Shown in pieces: positions 31,765-40,908 of a DNA stretch of 49,803 bases. A model generated the notes under the pieces. That model did no database searches. It was not told the origin of the DNA and worked only from the letters and a program-made list of their open reading frames with translations. The stretch is from positions 1-49,803 of the forward strand of contig JAKOMP010000033.1 of NCBI GenBank assembly GCA_022241785.1, given 5' to 3'. Numbering within the stretch: position 1 is the first letter of the stretch; each line of letters starts with the position of its first letter. This DNA comes from Cyanocohniella sp. LLY. Lineage in GTDB: Bacteria > Cyanobacteriota > Cyanobacteriia > Cyanobacteriales > Nostocaceae. The position numbers were made by a program, and so were the translations under genes.

Positions 31765-32109
31765 TTGAAAAAAGAAATAGGCTCTAAGTTGTGCGGGTAT
31801 AGATTTTTTAGGATATGCGGCGAACCTTAACGGGTGACAAGCACAGATGTTAAAGAGGACTCACTACTTGATCCGCGCTGGTGACTGGGGGTGACACCCC
31901 CAAGGACAATTACTACCAGCATGAATTAAAGTGAGTTAAATTAACTTGCCATTTTTCTGGCTTCGCATAATATTTATTTTATTCAAAGAATATTAAACTG
32001 AAATTACAGGAGTTTTCAGTAAAATTCGTGTTGCATATATCTAGATTTTATCAACCTTCATTATAGTATCTTTAATAAATCATGCAATCACTGTTAAGGA
32101 GGATTGACG
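31765..32109. other. 345-bp intergenic region with GC-rich hairpin
   Basis: GGGGGTG-A-CACCCCC (31887-31901) is a perfect palindrome and could end transcription from the left. The following 200 bases are AT-rich and lead to a strong AAGGAGG ribosome site at 32096-32102. I see no ORF. Confidence 0.45.
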
Positions 32110-32439
32110 ATGAATCAAATGCAATTAACTTTCAGTATTAGTTACTTATTGATGACCTGCTATTTTTTCAGTAACTGGCTCAGATTTTCTCTGCGTCATC
32201 ATGCTTCTACTCCAGAAGATAAATTTCTTTCATTGATTATGTGTTTAATGACAATTATCTTCTGGCCTTTGATGATTTTAATGTCTGTGTGGGAAATATT
32301 TAAGAAACGAAAAATAGATACAAATACTACAATTCCTGTTATTCTAGTGATATTTGCAGTGAGTTTTTCATATTACTTAATTTATTTATATGAGCATGGT
32401 TTTTGCTATAAAAATTTATTCTGCTCTTTAGCATCATAA
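32110..32439 (+). CDS. Hypothetical membrane protein, three helices
   Basis: A 109-residue protein with hydrophobic helices at about 6-26, 39-62 and 74-93, an Arg/His stretch after the first (RFSLRHHAS), and a Cys-containing end (GFCYKNLFCSLAS). I do not recognise the family. ATG 32110 is chosen because AAGGAGG (32096-32102) lies 7 bases upstream; TTG 32104 in the same frame is closer and less likely. It is convergent with the MAPEG gene. Confidence 0.65.
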   Translation: MNQMQLTFSISYLLMTCYFFSNWLRFSLRHHASTPEDKFLSLIMCLMTIIFWPLMILMSVWEIFKKRKIDTNTTIPVILVIFAVSFSYYLIYLYEHGFCYKNLFCSLAS

Positions 32440-32544
32440 TGTCGAAGGTTTTAACTGTCCTGATTTTATTATGGGAGGGGTGAAAACACCCATTCCACAA
32501 AATAATTAGGGACATTTTGGTATTTGTTAATCCCTTGCCAATGA

Positions 32545-32937
32545 TTAGGGCTGCACCAAAGAGAGAATGATGCCTACAAGGGAACCTAAAAGTAGCACCA
32601 TACTGCTAATAGAACCAATGGCAAAGCCAATGGCTCGTTTTTCAGCGGCTTGATAATAACCCCACGCATAGGCAATGCGTCCCAAAAGCCAAATTGCACC
32701 AATACCTGCGCCCCACAATGGGCTGATATAAAAAGAGAATAACCATAAAGCAGGTAGGAAAAAAACCATTTGCTCTAGGGTATTTTGTTGAACGCGCACC
32801 ACTCTTTCAAAGTCAGGGTTTCCTGACATTTGGGGAGGTTTCACCTTGTATTTGGCTCTGGCTCGACCAACATTAATAGTAATAACCAAGTATAGAAGCA
32901 ATGTAAGAGCAGTTATGAGACTAATCCAGGGCGACAT
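32545..32937 (-). CDS. MAPEG-family membrane protein
   Basis: A 130-residue integral membrane protein with four hydrophobic helices and the family signature RVVRVQQNTLEQMVFFLPAL (about 45-64), with its conserved N-x-x-E. MAPEG proteins in eukaryotes are glutathione-dependent enzymes of eicosanoid and detoxification pathways; bacterial members may act as glutathione transferases or peroxidases, substrate unknown. The length and helix count are normal. It stands alone on the minus strand between unrelated genes. Confidence 0.88.
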   Translation of the reverse strand: MSPWISLITALTLLLYLVITINVGRARAKYKVKPPQMSGNPDFERVVRVQQNTLEQMVFFLPALWLFSFYISPLWGAGIGAIWLLGRIAYAWGYYQAAEKRAIGFAIGSISSMVLLLGSLVGIILSLVQP

Positions 32938-33221
32938 ATCAAAATCCTCATGTACTAAAAAATTATAGAAAATTCTGGGGTTAGCAGCAGTTTCATACAG
33001 CGTGTTGCAAATAAATGAAATACAGACTTACATATTGTAAATCTTGTAGGGTAGGCATACTTCTCTACGAGACGCTACGCGGTAAGCGCAGCTATGCCCT
33101 TCAGGGCTGTACGACAAGTGTTACAGTGAGCTTGCCGAACTGCTCAGTACAAGTCTTGCCTGCCATTATGTACCTCATCAACACCAAATATGCTGTATTT
33201 CTAACTGGAGGTTAGTACAGA
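32938..33221. repeat. Gene-free stretch with REP-like repeat
   Basis: The core 33072-33113 (ACGCTACGCGGTAAGCGC then AGCTATGCCCTTCAGGGC) is related to 15373-15417 and 49604-49647, with the GCCCTTCAGGGC hairpin. A second repeat-like part (GTTACAGTGAGCTTGCCG) follows. The rest carries the promoter region of the acyltransferase gene. Confidence 0.65.
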
Positions 33222-33317
33222 ATGTGTAATCAAGAATTATGATCTGTTCATGAATTCAAAGAGGGTGTTATCAAAAGTTCTTCTCACGAACCTAATCGGG
33301 AAGATCAAACTGATGAG

Positions 33318-34235
33318 GTGACTTCCCATGTTGATGCTGCTGACTTGACATCTGCCATGATTAAGCGAGTGCAAGAAGGTGTAGCTGCGGCTAGCGATCG
33401 CGCTGTTCGCCAGACAATCGCAGAAGTTCTCCAACGTCTGGAAGCCATGAGTCAAGGTCATCCAGAAACCAGAGTTCATGCTATGGTGCGTCGTTGTGTA
33501 TTGCGATCGCTCATTCATGCAGTGTTTCGGGTACGAGTCGAACACCTCGACAGAATACCAGAAAAACCAGCCATCCTCGCTGTCAACCATCTCCACCACA
33601 TTGATCCGTTGCTGCTGCTGGGAGAACTCCCCATTCATCCCCACTATTATGTCCTTGGTGACGCGCGTACCCTTTATAACAAGTGGTGGAAGCGTCAGAT
33701 TCTGCGTTTAGTGGGAGGTGTCATTCCTTTAGAACGAATCTGGAAAGAAGAAGTAGCTGTCATCGAAGCAGCTAAAGCCGGACGAAATGACCTTGTTGAA
33801 CTGGCTAAAGTAGTTGAGGAAACAGTACATACAGGTGGAGATATCCAGACGCTACGACAAATAGACCGCATTGTCCAGGGTATTTTGTCTCAAGGTGATG
33901 GACTGGTGGTGTTTCCTGAAGGACGCTTGGGAACTGCTGAGGGTAAGTTGTATCTCCCCTTAAAGCGAGGAACTGTAATTTATGCCTTGCGAGCTGGTGT
34001 CCCCATAGTACCAGTCACCTTAACAGGCACTTATGATCTTTATTTAGGCAAAGAGTTAACTGTGTGCTTTGGGGAGCCATTATATTTTTCTCAAACTTCC
34101 AGAGTCAAGCGACAGGAAGTAGATACAGCTTTGGAAACATTGCAAAATGCCATGCTGAATTTATTACCTACTAACTATCAAGAACCAAAAGGGCCAAAGC
34201 TGTTACGTAATTTCCTCAATCATATGTTGTGGTAA
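33318..34235 (+). CDS. PlsC-type 1-acylglycerol-3-phosphate acyltransferase; start region disrupted
   Basis: An LPLAT/PlsC-family protein that transfers an acyl group to lysophosphatidate or a related acceptor at the membrane. It has the HX4D motif in NHLHHIDPL and the FPEGRLG motif (about residues 195-201 of this frame). An insertion of about 45 residues between these blocks is a less usual feature. The called start is GTG 33318, without a ribosome site. The frame is open back to 33243 and, through one TGA at 33240-33242, to ATG 33222, which has GGAGG 12 bases upstream. The original start was probably 33222, so this copy may be damaged at codon 7 or restart downstream. Confidence 0.8.
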   Translation: MTSHVDAADLTSAMIKRVQEGVAAASDRAVRQTIAEVLQRLEAMSQGHPETRVHAMVRRCVLRSLIHAVFRVRVEHLDRIPEKPAILAVNHLHHIDPLLLLGELPIHPHYYVLGDARTLYNKWWKRQILRLVGGVIPLERIWKEEVAVIEAAKAGRNDLVELAKVVEETVHTGGDIQTLRQIDRIVQGILSQGDGLVVFPEGRLGTAEGKLYLPLKRGTVIYALRAGVPIVPVTLTGTYDLYLGKELTVCFGEPLYFSQTSRVKRQEVDTALETLQNAMLNLLPTNYQEPKGPKLLRNFLNHMLW

Positions 34236-34239
34236 TTAC

Positions 34240-34557
34240 TTATTTTTCCAAAAAATTATTAATTTTCAAATTGGAAGTTCCCTCCCAACAGTGGTTCAAA
34301 GATGCACTTACTTGAGCATCGGCTGCATCAGTCGATTCTCTAGAAGCATTAAACTGCACTGCTGTGACAACGTATTCAAAAATAATTACAAACTCTTTTT
34401 GGGGGGAAATTCTCTCGACAATAATTGTTTCCCCTACCTTGGGAATTTGCGGTAAATTGACCACAAATGTTTCCAGTTTGGGTTTATCTAGTGGATTTTT
34501 AAAATTGAAGTATTTACAGTAAACAATAATTTTCACGCAAAAAACCACCAATAACAC
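34240..34557 (-). CDS. Hypothetical protein
   Basis: A 105-residue protein, or 98 if the internal GTG at 34536 is the start (MKIIVYCKYFNFKNPLDKPK). It is beta-rich (ETFVVNLPQIPKVGETIIVE, EFVIIFEYVVTAVQF) with an Asn/Ser-rich end containing one Cys. No known domain is recognised. All candidate starts are GTG and none has a good ribosome site. It is convergent with the acyltransferase, 4 bp apart. Confidence 0.55.
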   Translation of the reverse strand: MLLVVFCVKIIVYCKYFNFKNPLDKPKLETFVVNLPQIPKVGETIIVERISPQKEFVIIFEYVVTAVQFNASRESTDAADAQVSASLNHCWEGTSNLKINNFLEK

Positions 34558-34662
34558 TGAATAATTAAAGCTTCAAACTGCCTAGTTTGAAACGTAAAAA
34601 TTAATTATAGTCAGTATTTTGCTAATTTGTGCCAGGTAAATTAAATGTGAGCAACTTTAATC

Positions 34663-36195
34663 TCACCTACCCCGCCATAACCTTTGTAATGCCTGAAAAA
34701 TTTTCGCCACTATTTCTTCTAGCCACAGAATAGCATGATCAAGCCATTCTAGAAGTTGCTCTAAAGGATGTTTATCATAACCTATAAAAGTTGCTTCTAC
34801 ATCTATCCAGTCTGGCTGGGTTTCAATTTGGGTATTTTTGTGACTCTTCGTTATGGCTTGGGAAGTACGAGCTTTATTGAGTTTTCCAGATGTTGGTTGA
34901 TTCGTGGTGAGATTGTGGTTTACTTTTTTCTTTGGTAATAAACTAGTTTTAGTTTTTGGCTGGCTACTATTCAATTGTTGGGTTGAACTAGAAACGTTGA
35001 CAGGATTTGGTTTAGATGTAACTGGCCGCTCAGTAACAGTATCAACCTTACCAAACAAATCACTCCAATTCAACCAAGGATCTACCGCTAAAACTTCCTG
35101 TTGAGATGGGTTTGTTGCGGGTAAAACCTGGAAGCGATTTTTAGCAGATAATCTTTTTCCTGGTGAATAATTATTACTATATTTTGGCTCAATTTTTTGA
35201 CCTTTATTCTCACCAAAAAAGTAATTAAGCGCCGCTTCAATTAAAGCCTGAAAATTTAGTGTGTGAGTTTCTAAACCTTCAGCAGTTACCGCCATATCTC
35301 CTCTAGCGGCTACTTGTGCTTTACCATAAAGGAATATATCTAGCTGTAATTGAGCAATGCGAACAAGTTCCTGACTACGCTGTTGTGCAGGTAATACAGC
35401 ATTGGTTTCTAACTTGGCAATAGATGCATCCAAGAAGGCTAATAACTTGTCGGTAGGTGGTATCCCCTCAGAAAGTTGGGTAATTTTAGCTGAAGTATTA
35501 CCAGTCAGCTTTGCCAAAATTCGCTGAATTTCTGGTAGTAATTCCGCTGCTTGTTTATTTGCACTTAACTGCCAAAAATGCCAATAATTACCAATTTCGC
35601 TAATAATCCTGGCTTCTAATTTAGCCTGCTGCTGGGGTGTCAAAATATCTAAAATTTCGTTATCGGTACTAACAAGTACCAAATTACGATTTACCAAGTT
35701 TGTGGCAATTCCTCGTACCAATAGTAAATGGCATTTGAGATTGGCTGATTCGTTATTTACAGTTGTTAAAGATAGTGGAGAATTGGACTTAGTTGCAGGA
35801 TGAGGAACCAATTTCCCCCACAAAGAACCCAAAAATTTCAGAGGTGCAGAGATTTGGGTGTTAGTAGTATCTAACTCCGATGGTAAGCTTTGTACTGCTT
35901 TTAGTACTTGCTGAATAGGGGTATCAGCAGGTGGAGGAGTTTCCCCTGGGAAGTCGGTATCATTTGGTTGTAACTGCGGTCTGGATGCTGGTTCTTGAGT
36001 CCCCAGTATTTTGCCATCTGATGCGGCTGAATGCAAAAGTAAGTACAAGGGATAAAGTAATACTTGTACACCCCACTTAGTAGCAACTTGCACATGGCGC
36101 AAGGTGTGATCCCACTGTGATGTCAACCGCCGAGATTGCTGGTGGACAAAGTTAAAGAGTCTGCTTTGATAACGGCCAGAGGAACCAAAGGACAT
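34663..36195 (-). CDS. Conserved cyanobacterial hypothetical protein
   Basis: A 510-residue protein from ATG 36195 (MSFGSSGRYQSRLFNFVHQQ); the frame extends to 36273. Parts: a basic N-terminus with a hydrophobic patch (GVQVLLYPLYLLLH, about 48-61), a Pro-rich linker, a helical middle domain (about 170-330), a long Ser/Thr/Lys/Gln-rich linker (about 350-450), and a C-terminal conserved-looking block (PDWIDVEATFIGYDKHPLEQ) with Trp/Leu-rich helices. I recall relatives only in cyanobacteria and no function. It is divergent from the alpha-mannosidase. Confidence 0.75.
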   Translation of the reverse strand: MSFGSSGRYQSRLFNFVHQQSRRLTSQWDHTLRHVQVATKWGVQVLLYPLYLLLHSAASDGKILGTQEPASRPQLQPNDTDFPGETPPPADTPIQQVLKAVQSLPSELDTTNTQISAPLKFLGSLWGKLVPHPATKSNSPLSLTTVNNESANLKCHLLLVRGIATNLVNRNLVLVSTDNEILDILTPQQQAKLEARIISEIGNYWHFWQLSANKQAAELLPEIQRILAKLTGNTSAKITQLSEGIPPTDKLLAFLDASIAKLETNAVLPAQQRSQELVRIAQLQLDIFLYGKAQVAARGDMAVTAEGLETHTLNFQALIEAALNYFFGENKGQKIEPKYSNNYSPGKRLSAKNRFQVLPATNPSQQEVLAVDPWLNWSDLFGKVDTVTERPVTSKPNPVNVSSSTQQLNSSQPKTKTSLLPKKKVNHNLTTNQPTSGKLNKARTSQAITKSHKNTQIETQPDWIDVEATFIGYDKHPLEQLLEWLDHAILWLEEIVAKIFQALQRLWRGR

Positions 36196-36396
36196 GGTGG
36201 TGATTTGTGAGTTTGAGTCTGGTTTAGTTTTGATACCAAGTTTGTATAGATAATAAGGTTTAAAATTCCTCAAATAGCCTTTTGGTAAGGAATTTTAATC
36301 CAAAATCTTAAATCCCCAATTGGTAAGAGACTCCCGCCAAACAATAATAACGACAAACTGTTTATTATCGTCAGTGACCTTATCTTAGCGAAAATT

Positions 36397-39300
36397 ATGA
36401 CCCTTCCCATATGGAAATCTCAGACTAAATTGATCTCGGACGTGATTGAGCAATTGCGCTCTTGTTGTCAAGTTAATATACAGTCTACTTGGCTATACCA
36501 GGAATCTCACCTGAATATTACTGAAATTAATGTATCTAATTTTGCTAATTGGCCAATAGCCCAGTTAAATGCTAAAGAACATATTGCTTGGACAGGCGGG
36601 AAAAAAGTCCTTTGGCTGGTGCAAACAGTGGTAGTTCCCTCAGATTTACAGGGGTATCCGTTAGCTGGGTTGTCTTTGCGGTTAGCTTTGGGTTGGTGGG
36701 CTGATGCGGCTGAGATTTATGTGAATGGGGAGTTAGTGCTGGAGGGTGATTTATTTGATTGTTGGCCGCGAGTGCTTTTGAGTTCAGGGGTGACTCCTGG
36801 TGAAGAATTTATTGTGGCTTTGCGGTTGGTGAGTCCTGGGCATGATAATGGTGCTTTAGTGCGATCGCTCTTGGTTTTTGAGTCTGATGATGGGATAACT
36901 CCGGGTTTTGTGGCTGATGAGTTGGCGGTGGTACAACTTTGTGTGGAAAGGTTGGCGCCACAGAAGTTGGCTGAGTTGGCTGAGGTAACTAACCACAAAG
37001 GCGCGGAGGACACAGAGAAAGATGACTGGGTGGGGTCGTTTTTGGCTTTAAGGGAAAGGTTGATTGAGTCGGATTTTTTGGCTGCTTGTGGGTGGGGTAA
37101 GGAGAAGGGGAAGATATATTTAGTGGGTCATGCTCATTTAGATTTAGCATGGCTTTGGCCTGTGAGTGAGACTTGGCGGGCGGCGCAAAATACTTTTGAG
37201 TCGGTGTTGAAGTTACAAGCAGATTTTTCGGAGTTGATTTTTTGTCACTCTACGCCGGCGCTTTATGCTTGGGTGGAAGAACACCGTCCTGATTTGTTTG
37301 GGGCTATTCAAGATGCGGTGGCGGCTGGATGTTGGGAAGTTGTGGGCGGTTTGTGGGTGGAACCAGAATTGAATTTGATTTCTGGTGAGTCGATAGTTAG
37401 ACAGTTGTTGTATGGACAGCGTTATGTATTAGAAAAGTTCGGTAAGTTGTCTACTGTGGCTTGGTTACCGGATACTTTTGGATTTTGTGCGACTTTACCG
37501 CAGTTTTTGGTAAATGCGGGGATTGAGTTTTTTGTGACTCAGAAGTTGCGCTGGAATGACACCACTAAGTTTGATTATGGGGCTTTTTGGTGGCGATCGC
37601 CTGATGGTAGCGAAATTTTTAGTGTGATGTCTGCACTCATTGGTGAAAGTGTTGACCCGGTGAAAATGGCATCATATCTATGTGAATGGCAAACCCAAAC
37701 CAGCTTACAAGACGCACTTTGGCTTCCCGGTGTCGGTGACCACGGCGGCGGCCCTACCCGTGATATGTTAGAAACTGCCCAACGCTGGCAAAAATCCCCC
37801 CTCTTCCCAGATTTAGAATTTACTACTTCAGAAAAATATCTCCAACAAATCAAAACCCATTCCCCATTCCCCACCTGGAATGACGAACTATACCTAGAAT
37901 TTCATCGCGGTTGCTACACCACCCACGCAGACCAAAAGCAGTGGAATCGGCGTTGTGAAGATTTGTTGTATCAAGCTGAATTATTTGCGACTTTAGCCAC
38001 AGTATGCTGTGATGTGTCATATCCCCAAGCCGAAATAGAAACCGCTTGGAAGCAGGTATTATTTAACCAGTTTCATGATATTTTACCTGGTTCTTCCATT
38101 ACCCAAGTTTATCAAGATGCCCTACCAGAGTGGCAGCAAGTGGAACAAGTAGGAACTAAGATATTACAACAATCATTGCGGGCGATCGCATCACAAGCTA
38201 TTTTACCGCCACCACCCCACCCTGAAGCTCAAGCCATCTTCGTTTTTAATGCTCTTAATTGGGGACGTTCTGAGGTAGTAGAAATTGTTTTCCCAGATGT
38301 CAAATTTGGGCAAATTTATGACCTAGAGGGAAATGAGGTACTCTCTCAAAGCTGTTTTAGTGGCGAAATACCCAGCCTATCAGTCTCCTTTCTCGCCAAT
38401 GATATTCCGGCTTGTGGTTATCGTGTCTTTTGGTTATGTCCCGGTAAACCTAACTTACAATCTGCTGAACAACCACAAGAAAATTATGTTTTAGAAAACG
38501 AGTATTTGCGAGTTACGGTTGACGAACAAACAGGTGATTTAGCCAGTGTTTTTGATAAACTCCATCAGCGTGAAGTTCTCAACGGTCGAGGAAATCAACT
38601 ACAAGCTTTTCAAGATAGCGGTCAATATTGGGATGCGTGGAATATTGACCCCAATTATGCCCAACATCCTTTACCACCAGCTAAACTTTCAACGATTTCT
38701 CATCTAGAACTAGGAGAATTGCGTAGTCGTGTGCGTGTGGTGCGAACAATTGGTCAATCAGAATTTTGCCAAGATTATATTCTAGAACAAGGGTCTGCTA
38801 TTCTCAAAATTAAAACAACTGTTGATTGGCAAGAAAATCAGGTAATGGTGAAAGCGGCTTTTCCTTTAAACGTAGAAGCAGATTTTGCTACATATGAAAT
38901 TCCCTGCGGCGCAATTCGTCGCCCCACCCAACCGCAGACACCCACAGAAAAAGCCAAATGGGAAGTCCCGGCGTTACGTTGGGCCGACTTAACTGGGGAA
39001 ACTTACGGTGTGAGTTTGCTGAATGATTGTAAATACGGTTATGACAGTCAACCCAATCAATTACGCTTAACATTACTACGCAGTCCGCATTGGCCAGACC
39101 CAGAAACTGACCGAGGCTTTCATGAATTTACCTATGCTTTGTATCCTCATGCTGGTAGCTGGGAATCAGCCCATACAGTCAGACGTGGTTATGAATTAAA
39201 TATCCCGTTACAAGTGATAGTAAATTCATTCAACACTCAAAATTCCAGCATCAGCGCTTCTCAAGGTGTAAGTTTTCTCGATTTAGCCGCTGAAAATTTA

Positions 39301-39525
39301 ATTTTAATGGCCTTAAAGCCAGCAGAAGATAATCCTCAGAAGTTAATTTTACGTTGTTATGAATGTCACGGAGAAACAGCCGAGTTATCTTTGCAAAGTG
39401 ATTTAGAGATGAGTTTAAGCGATACAGTAGATTTATTAGAACGTTCCTCATCTCAACCACAAACTTTAACTATCCAGCCTTGGAAAATTGCTAGTTTCCA
39501 GGTAGTACTGAATAAACCTGTATAA
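36397..39525 (+). CDS. GH38 alpha-mannosidase
   Basis: A 1042-residue glycoside hydrolase family 38 enzyme, which removes alpha-linked mannose by a retaining mechanism with a metal in the active site. Signatures: GHAHLDLAWLWPVSETWRAA with metal ligands His245 (or His247) and Asp249, the catalytic nucleophile Asp359 in WLPDTFGFCATLPQFL, and DHGGGPTRD (about 450). An N-terminal beta domain (1-190) and C-terminal beta domains complete the usual order. There is no signal peptide, so it acts in the cytoplasm. Residues 199-208 (NHKGAEDTEK) come from an in-frame dispersed repeat in the linker before the catalytic domain. Confidence 0.95.
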   Translation: MTLPIWKSQTKLISDVIEQLRSCCQVNIQSTWLYQESHLNITEINVSNFANWPIAQLNAKEHIAWTGGKKVLWLVQTVVVPSDLQGYPLAGLSLRLALGWWADAAEIYVNGELVLEGDLFDCWPRVLLSSGVTPGEEFIVALRLVSPGHDNGALVRSLLVFESDDGITPGFVADELAVVQLCVERLAPQKLAELAEVTNHKGAEDTEKDDWVGSFLALRERLIESDFLAACGWGKEKGKIYLVGHAHLDLAWLWPVSETWRAAQNTFESVLKLQADFSELIFCHSTPALYAWVEEHRPDLFGAIQDAVAAGCWEVVGGLWVEPELNLISGESIVRQLLYGQRYVLEKFGKLSTVAWLPDTFGFCATLPQFLVNAGIEFFVTQKLRWNDTTKFDYGAFWWRSPDGSEIFSVMSALIGESVDPVKMASYLCEWQTQTSLQDALWLPGVGDHGGGPTRDMLETAQRWQKSPLFPDLEFTTSEKYLQQIKTHSPFPTWNDELYLEFHRGCYTTHADQKQWNRRCEDLLYQAELFATLATVCCDVSYPQAEIETAWKQVLFNQFHDILPGSSITQVYQDALPEWQQVEQVGTKILQQSLRAIASQAILPPPPHPEAQAIFVFNALNWGRSEVVEIVFPDVKFGQIYDLEGNEVLSQSCFSGEIPSLSVSFLANDIPACGYRVFWLCPGKPNLQSAEQPQENYVLENEYLRVTVDEQTGDLASVFDKLHQREVLNGRGNQLQAFQDSGQYWDAWNIDPNYAQHPLPPAKLSTISHLELGELRSRVRVVRTIGQSEFCQDYILEQGSAILKIKTTVDWQENQVMVKAAFPLNVEADFATYEIPCGAIRRPTQPQTPTEKAKWEVPALRWADLTGETYGVSLLNDCKYGYDSQPNQLRLTLLRSPHWPDPETDRGFHEFTYALYPHAGSWESAHTVRRGYELNIPLQVIVNSFNTQNSSISASQGVSFLDLAAENLILMALKPAEDNPQKLILRCYECHGETAELSLQSDLEMSLSDTVDLLERSSSQPQTLTIQPWKIASFQVVLNKPV
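36991..37020 (+). repeat. ACCACAGAGG-type repeat inside the alpha-mannosidase gene
   Basis: AACCACAAAGGCGCGGAGG followed by ACACAGAGAAA is a direct relative of the minus-strand copy at 23302-23336 and of the split copy at 2245-2293. Its 30 bases keep the reading frame and add about ten charged residues. Confidence 0.75.
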
Positions 39526-39532
39526 AAATAAT

Positions 39533-39561
39533 GATTGTAGGGTGGGTGTCCTCGCCCGCCC
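39533..39561. repeat. 29-bp dispersed repeat, copy 2
   Basis: Identical to 528-556. It begins 7 bases after the stop of the alpha-mannosidase gene and contains the GGGTGGG/CCCGCCC stem, so it could serve as the terminator. Confidence 0.6.
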
Positions 39562-39656
39562 ATAACAGTCAATATATCTATTCCATGATAAATAATTTAC
39601 AGAGTATTTATCAATTCAATGAATTTAATTCTAGCCTCTAACATTCAAAAAAGAAT

Positions 39657-39890
39657 TTATCCCAACAAACTAGAACGCCTCAATTCACAGTTTAGTTGAT
39701 CAGGTAGAGAGCGATCGCCTAAAATACGCGCTCCGCGATCGCAAGTTAATCTAGCGGACGCAAACTCAAAAAATATACAGTAAATTAAAAAACCCCCGCA
39801 GCCAATAAAAAGACACGCCCCACTTAACCATTTATTGACTGGTCTGTGCTGTAACCGCAATCGGGTACGAGTTTCTTCTACAATTTTCAT
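39657..39890 (-). CDS. Small membrane-anchored protein, apparently C-terminally truncated
   Basis: A 77-residue protein starting MKIVEETRTRLRLQHRPVNK, then one hydrophobic helix (WLSGACLFIGCGGFLIYCIF, about 21-40) and a region ending NCELRRSSLLG. The order resembles longer cyanobacterial membrane proteins in which the L-x-C-x-R and NCEL-x-x-S motifs are followed by a further beta domain. Here the frame stops at that point. I read it as a shortened gene, possibly non-functional. It contains two HIP1-type sites within its second half. Confidence 0.5.
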   Translation of the reverse strand: MKIVEETRTRLRLQHRPVNKWLSGACLFIGCGGFLIYCIFFEFASARLTCDRGARILGDRSLPDQLNCELRRSSLLG

Positions 39891-39980
39891 CAGGGTTGGA
39901 GTATAAAAGACTTAACTCATATCTTGAGTATTCCCCTTAAACTCAATTGATTTATCACTAAGTATAAATACATATTCTGT

Positions 39981-40826
39981 ATGCCAGAAATACAACTCCA
40001 ACCTGCAAAAAAGCTATCTCGACGCATAGCGAGTCGAATAACTTTATTAGTCTTAGCTGGCTTGCTAGGAATGCAAAATACTGCACCAGCACAGTCTCAG
40101 CCAGCAGCTAAACTTCTGCCATTTTTCGATAATGTCAGCAACCCTGTTCCTGTAGGATTCCCCAGAGGGCAAAAATTAGACATTACACCACCCCCACCTC
40201 TACTAAATTCTTTTGACCAAGCTGTCCTCACAATCTGCGGCCCTATAGGAACAAGAGTCACCACCAATAAATTTAAACAGTTGTTGTCCTCTTACCCAGA
40301 TGTATTACAGAGGCTTCAGACAGATAACGGCGGTGAACTACGTCCAGGACGCAAGAATAAAACCGAATTTTTAGAAGATTTAACCGATATTTGGTTTAAA
40401 AATCGCGGCTTTGAACATATTTTTTGTGGAGAAATCAAGAGCGCTAATGATATTGGCGGCTTGCATTTTTACGGCAGATATTTACAGTTACAAAATGAGG
40501 GAATTGGCGGACGCTTACCAAATAATCAAAGGCGAGAGGAAGTTGTCCCTGGTGTAATTTATACAATGGGTGTAGTTATTCAACAAGGAAACCGCACAAT
40601 CACAGATGTCATTAAAGGTTACAGCTACCTCAGTAATGCTCAAGAAATGCTTTTAGATGCTACCAAAATCTTTAAGCTCCAAGGAAATTCTGAGGGAGCG
40701 TGTATTTTCAATGTCCGCGACCAGGATACTGGAACAACTTTTCCCAAAGTTTTTGTGCGGAGACAAAAGGCTATAGTTACGTTCTACCCAGATGCTACTC
40801 CCCAAGGAGCAAAATGTAAAACTTAA
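39981..40826 (+). CDS. Secreted EndoU-type endoribonuclease-fold protein
   Basis: A 281-residue protein with a signal peptide: basic n-region to about residue 20, hydrophobic RITLLVLAGLLGMQ, cleavage likely after APAQSQ near 40. The C-terminal domain (about 75-275) looks like bacterial EndoU: His146 in GFEHIFCGEI, His162 in GGLHFYGRY and Lys212 in VIKGYSYLS. These would be the His/His/Lys catalytic set of XendoU-type enzymes, which cut RNA at uridines leaving cyclic phosphate. This assignment is from motif pattern and memory. In bacteria such domains often serve as toxins in competition, but here no secretion fusion or immunity gene is adjacent. Confidence 0.65.
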   Translation: MPEIQLQPAKKLSRRIASRITLLVLAGLLGMQNTAPAQSQPAAKLLPFFDNVSNPVPVGFPRGQKLDITPPPPLLNSFDQAVLTICGPIGTRVTTNKFKQLLSSYPDVLQRLQTDNGGELRPGRKNKTEFLEDLTDIWFKNRGFEHIFCGEIKSANDIGGLHFYGRYLQLQNEGIGGRLPNNQRREEVVPGVIYTMGVVIQQGNRTITDVIKGYSYLSNAQEMLLDATKIFKLQGNSEGACIFNVRDQDTGTTFPKVFVRRQKAIVTFYPDATPQGAKCKT

Positions 40827-40908
40827 TTTCCTTCTTTGAGCTACCTCAGAGACAGCATCATTAATTTCTGGCAAATTGAGGATATAACCAGTTCAGAGGG
40901 TCACAGAG

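Noticed and set aside
31560-31787. 75-codon frame over the 33-residue protein
   Set aside because: Runs through the dispersed repeat and out of frame with the more coherent hydrophobic ORF at 31663-31764.
33237-33644. 135-codon minus-strand frame across the acyltransferase start
   Set aside because: Antisense shadow of a well-supported gene, without a domain or ribosome site.
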